A DNA stretch of 41,419 nucleotides from Hyphomicrobiales bacterium (GTDB taxonomy: Bacteria; Pseudomonadota; Alphaproteobacteria; Rhizobiales; Rhizobiaceae): positions 1 to 41,419 of the forward strand of contig JAFKJY010000082.1 in NCBI GenBank assembly GCA_017305835.1, in the 5' to 3' direction. Shown here in pieces: positions 35,469 through 41,419 of this stretch (position 1 is its first letter; every line of letters starts with the position of its first letter). The notes beneath the pieces were generated by a model, which was not told the origin of the DNA, did not search any database, and saw only the letters and a program-made list of their open reading frames with translations. A program made the translations under genes and the position numbers.

Positions 35469-36497
35469 TCACAAACTGCGGAAACCGTCGACAAGTTCCG
35501 CCATGTCGGCCGGGAGCGGCGTCTCGAAGCGCAGAGTCTGCCCCGTCACCGGGTGCTCGAAGCCGAGCCGGAAGGCATGCAGCGCCTGACGCGGGAAGGC
35601 GAGCACGGCCTCGCGCAGGGGCAGCGGCAGGCGGTTCGCCTTGGTGCGGAAGGCGCGGCCGTAATCCGGGTCGCCGACCAGCGGATGGCCGATATGGGCC
35701 ATGTGCACCCTGATCTGGTGGGTGCGGCCGGTCTCCAGCCGGCATTCGACCAGCGCCGCGGCCGGCTCGCCGCCTGCCGCGGCGCCGAACCGCTCGCGCA
35801 CCGTGAAGCGGGTGACCGCGTGGCGCGCGTCGGGGCTGTCTGCTGAGACGACCGCACGCCTGATCCTGTCGCCGGCGCGGCCGAGCGAGGCGTCGATGGT
35901 GCCCTGCATCCGCGCCGGCGCGCCCCAGACCAGCGCGAGATAAGCGCGTTCCAGGCCGCCGGTGCGGCCGTGATCGGCGAAGAGTTCCGACAGCGCCCGG
36001 TGGGCGCGGTCGGTCTTGGCGACCACCATGACGCCGCTGGTGTCCTTGTCGAGACGATGGACGATGCCCGGCCGGCGCACGCCGCCGATGCCCGACAGCG
36101 AGGCGCCGCAATGGTGGATCAGCGCGTTGACCAGCGTGCCGGTCCAGTTGCCGGCGCCGGGATGGACGACCAGCCCGGCCGGCTTGTCGACGACGACGAT
36201 GTCGGCGTCCTCGTAGAGGATCGAAAGCGGGATGTCCTCGCCCTGCGGCTCCGCGGGCTCCGGCTCCGGCTCGCGGACGGCGACCACGCTGCCGGGCGCC
36301 AGCTTGCGCTTCGGCTCCGTCACCACCTCGCCGTCGACGGCAACCGCGCCGTCGCGGATCAGCGCCTGGACGCGGCTGCGCGACAGCGCCGGGGCAAGTG
36401 CTGCCGCCAGCCACTGGTCGAGCCGAGCGCCGGCCGCCGCCTCGTCCGCGCGCAGCTCTTTCAATGCCGGCCCGGCTTGGCTATCAGGAGCGCTCAT
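35469..36497 (-). CDS. rluD: RluA-family rRNA pseudouridine synthase (RluD-like)
   Basis: 342 residues. An N-terminal S4 RNA-binding domain (RLDQWLAAAL, RVQALIRDGAVAVDG) is followed by the catalytic domain with GIVHRLDKDTSGVMVVAKTD, where D150 is the nucleophile, and GRTHQIRVHMAHIGHPLVGD. RluD modifies helix 69 of 23S rRNA. A GTG at 36506 could add three residues. It is divergently arranged with a small membrane-protein gene, with start codons only 20 bp apart, so both promoters must overlap the opposite coding regions or be leaderless. Confidence 0.93.
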   Translation of the reverse strand: MSAPDSQAGPALKELRADEAAAGARLDQWLAAALAPALSRSRVQALIRDGAVAVDGEVVTEPKRKLAPGSVVAVREPEPEPAEPQGEDIPLSILYEDADIVVVDKPAGLVVHPGAGNWTGTLVNALIHHCGASLSGIGGVRRPGIVHRLDKDTSGVMVVAKTDRAHRALSELFADHGRTGGLERAYLALVWGAPARMQGTIDASLGRAGDRIRRAVVSADSPDARHAVTRFTVRERFGAAAGGEPAAALVECRLETGRTHQIRVHMAHIGHPLVGDPDYGRAFRTKANRLPLPLREAVLAFPRQALHAFRLGFEHPVTGQTLRFETPLPADMAELVDGFRSL

Positions 36498-36517
36498 CGC
36501 CAGCACAGGAGCGCGGC

Positions 36518-36901
36518 ATGGCCAGCCCGATCGACGACGAGGACAAACCCCTGGACCCTGCCGTGGAGCGGGTGCGGCGCAGGCTGGCGCGGTTCATGGC
36601 GATCAATCTCGGCATCCTGTTCCTGGCGGTTATGGCGGTGGTCGCGGCCATTGTCTACAAGCTCGGGCGGATCGGCGAGCCGGCCCGCAGCGACGTCGCC
36701 GGCGCGCTGCCGCCGAGCGGCGAGGAGATGGCGAGCGGCCGCATCGTGCTGCCGGCGGGCGCGCGGATGACCGGCCAGACGCTCTCCGGCAACCGGCTGC
36801 TCATCACCGCCGCGCTCGCCGACGGCGGCAGCGCGATCTTCATCTACGACATCGCCGAGCGGCGCATGATCGCCCGCCTCGACGTCGCCGCGCAGCCCTG
36901 A
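36518..36901 (+). CDS. Small membrane-anchored protein (DUF6476-like)
   Basis: 127 residues. A charged N-terminus (DDEDKPLDPAVERVRRRLARF) precedes one membrane helix (about 27-47, GILFLAVMAVVAAIVYKLG), and a periplasmic beta-rich tail follows with GRIVLPAGARMTGQTLSGNRLLITA and IFIYDIAERRMIARL. The tail pattern, and its place divergent from rluD, match the small DUF6476-type proteins of alphaproteobacteria. ATG 36518 is 20 bp from the rluD start. A good ribosome site is not obvious (GGAGCGCGGC). Confidence 0.75.
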   Translation: MASPIDDEDKPLDPAVERVRRRLARFMAINLGILFLAVMAVVAAIVYKLGRIGEPARSDVAGALPPSGEEMASGRIVLPAGARMTGQTLSGNRLLITAALADGGSAIFIYDIAERRMIARLDVAAQP

Positions 36902-36989
36902 CGCGGTCCGGCGCGCGGAGCCTCCACTGCGGTCCATGGGACCTGATGAAGCCCGCGCCGGGGCCGTGAAAATCCGGCTCGCGGGCCAG

Positions 36990-37018
36990 TTGCATTTCGC
37001 GGCGATGTTCCATATATC
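36990..37018 (+). promoter_or_regulatory. Promoter of the tRNA-Glu gene
   Basis: TTGCAT (36990-36995), 17 bp, then TATATC (37013-37018), 14 bp before the tRNA 5' end. Confidence 0.65.
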
Positions 37019-37031
37019 GGCCTGACTGCTT

Positions 37032-37106
37032 GCGCCCATCGTCTAGCGGTCAGGACGGCGCCCTCTCACGGCGCAAACCGGGGTTCGATTCCCCGTGGGC
37101 GTACCA
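37032..37106 (+). tRNA. tRNA-Glu (anticodon CTC)
   Basis: 75 nt with encoded CCA. The acceptor gcgccca pairs with tgggcgt (G-T first pair). The anticodon stem gcgcc/ggcgc holds loop ctCTCac, and the T arm ccggg/cccgg holds the TTCGATT loop. The CTC anticodon reads GAG, the main Glu codon in this GC-rich genome. A second Glu tRNA (TTC) must lie elsewhere. Confidence 0.95.
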
Positions 37107-37191
37107 GCTTCCCTTCCTAACTCGACTCTTCGGCGCTGGAACTTCGCGGCCACCGGCCGGTTGCTGTGTCGAACGGACACAGGAGGCGAGC

Positions 37192-37392
37192 GTGGCGATC
37201 AGTCAGGCGGAACGCGTGGAGCAGATCAAGCGGCGGGCCCGCGAGCTGTGGGAAGCCGAGGGACTCGCGCCGGACCGGGAACAGGCCTGCTGGGACAAGG
37301 CCGTCGAGGAATTCGAGGGCGGCCGCATCCCCGCCGGCAGGAAGCAGCCGGGGTCCGACGCGACCGAAGACCCGGACCTTCCGACCTCGTAG
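37192..37392 (+). CDS. DUF2934 family small protein
   Basis: 66 residues from GTG 37192, with AGGAGG six bases upstream. VEQIKRRARELWEAEG, then REQACWDKAVEEFE, is the DUF2934 helical motif found in many short alphaproteobacterial proteins. The tail is Pro/Asp-rich. The frame extends upstream through the tRNA gene only by chance. The function of DUF2934 is unknown. It lies 85 bp after tRNA-Glu and may share its promoter. Confidence 0.85.
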   Translation: MAISQAERVEQIKRRARELWEAEGLAPDREQACWDKAVEEFEGGRIPAGRKQPGSDATEDPDLPTS

Positions 37393-37791
37393 GAACTGTT
37401 CGGCAAGGCCGCGTCGGGTGCCATCCCGAAGGCGCGGCCCGAAGGTTTTTGCCACGCGGGCGGAGGCCGCCGCCCCAGCGCTTCCGCAGTCGTCCCGAAG
37501 TAATCGTCGAGCTTCGGCCAGGCCGGAACTCCGACAATTCAGGCTAAACCAGCCGAAGTCCAGATTACGGCACCCAGTTCTTCCGCAACCTGTATTTGCC
37601 GGATGCCTGCCGCACCCGCTTCACGCGAATGCGGCGTGATCGTGACGACTGTCGGAAAAGGCCGGAAAGCCGTCCGTTAAGCTTAGTCAATCGTTAATGC
37701 TTGTCCGGCAATGTGGCGAGCCAAAGCCTGCGGGAGGTTTCGTGAATTGGCAACGCCCGGCATTGGGGGAACACCGGCCGCGCACGGGTCG
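37393..37791. other. Intergenic region upstream of the sensor kinase
   Basis: 399 bp without a convincing gene. GC is lower than the surroundings, especially 37500-37720. Two TTAA cores (37677-37680 and 37694-37697) are 13 bp apart, so they do not form a standard CtrA box. GGGAGG at 37731-37736 sits before an in-frame TTG (37747), a possible longer start of the kinase. No clear promoter or structured RNA was identified. Confidence 0.5.

Positions 37792-41419
<3,628 letters not shown>

Noticed and set aside
37032..37392. tRNA-Glu as an integration site with the DUF2934 gene as cargo
   Set aside because: No integrase, no duplicated tRNA 3' end and no foreign composition follow the tRNA.
37677..37697. 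TTAA pair upstream of the histidine kinase as a CtrA box
   Set aside because: The spacer is 13 bp, not 7, and no half-site extension is present.

Overview
The window is a high-GC chromosomal segment of an alphaproteobacterium. The gene order ruvC-ruvA-ruvB-ybgC-tolQRAB-pal-cpoB-tilS-ftsH-glmM, an RcdA-type DUF1465 protein, serC-serA, purA and rpoH beside rluD, the CTTGAC-N17-CTATAT promoters, and TTAA-N7-TTAA boxes all point to Hyphomicrobiales, probably a Mesorhizobium/Phyllobacteriaceae-like organism. The first ~1 kb is different. It has lower GC and encodes the C-terminal part of a Bacteroidota-type DUF2723 membrane protein, joined in frame to the first ~97 codons of a minus-strand thiE. 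This is most likely a chimeric contig end.

Layout. 1-1299: chimeric thiE/DUF2723 frame. 1466-3899: TSUP permease and acyl-CoA synthetase. 3967-4518: DUF2269 membrane protein on the minus strand. 4519-5069: long intergenic with two perfect CtrA-type boxes flanking a predicted small RNA that displays CCUCCC in a hairpin loop, then the rcdA-like gene, a dispersed repeat and a second TSUP permease. 6641-10275: the ruvC, ruvA and ruvB Holliday-junction genes, split by two AbrB/PIN (VapBC-like) toxin-antitoxin pairs, one between ruvC and ruvA and one between ruvA and ruvB. Each toxin stop overlaps the next ruv start as ATGA. A perfect alphaproteobacterial SOS box (GTTC-N7-GTTC) lies across the -35 of the first pair, and a near-consensus one lies upstream of ruvC. 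10272-16539: ybgC and the Tol-Pal envelope-constriction system. 16544-21544: tilS, ftsH (with an RpoH-like promoter) and glmM.

21567-25806: envelope and secreted proteins, namely a lipoprotein, two tandem beta-barrel proteins each preceded by a CtrA-type box, a small unknown gene and a glycine-rich secreted protein. 25939-28839: serC-serA behind a short hairpin leader resembling the serC RNA motif. 28901-29568: a third toxin-antitoxin pair (FitAB type), then a DMT exporter. 30723-33606: purA and an uncharacterised single-pass protein. 33711-36901: a small secreted protein, rpoH, rluD and a divergent small membrane protein. 37032-41419: tRNA-Glu(CTC), a DUF2934 protein and a large soluble hybrid histidine kinase with about six PAS domains, cut by the window end.

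Themes. The window joins DNA repair (ruv), cell division and envelope constriction (Tol-Pal, FtsH) and what looks like CtrA-linked cell-cycle control (rcdA-like gene, sRNA, outer-membrane proteins). The most unusual architecture is the pair of toxin-antitoxin modules translationally coupled to ruvA and ruvB, with SOS-box control of the first. No CRISPR array, intact insertion sequence or prophage was seen.
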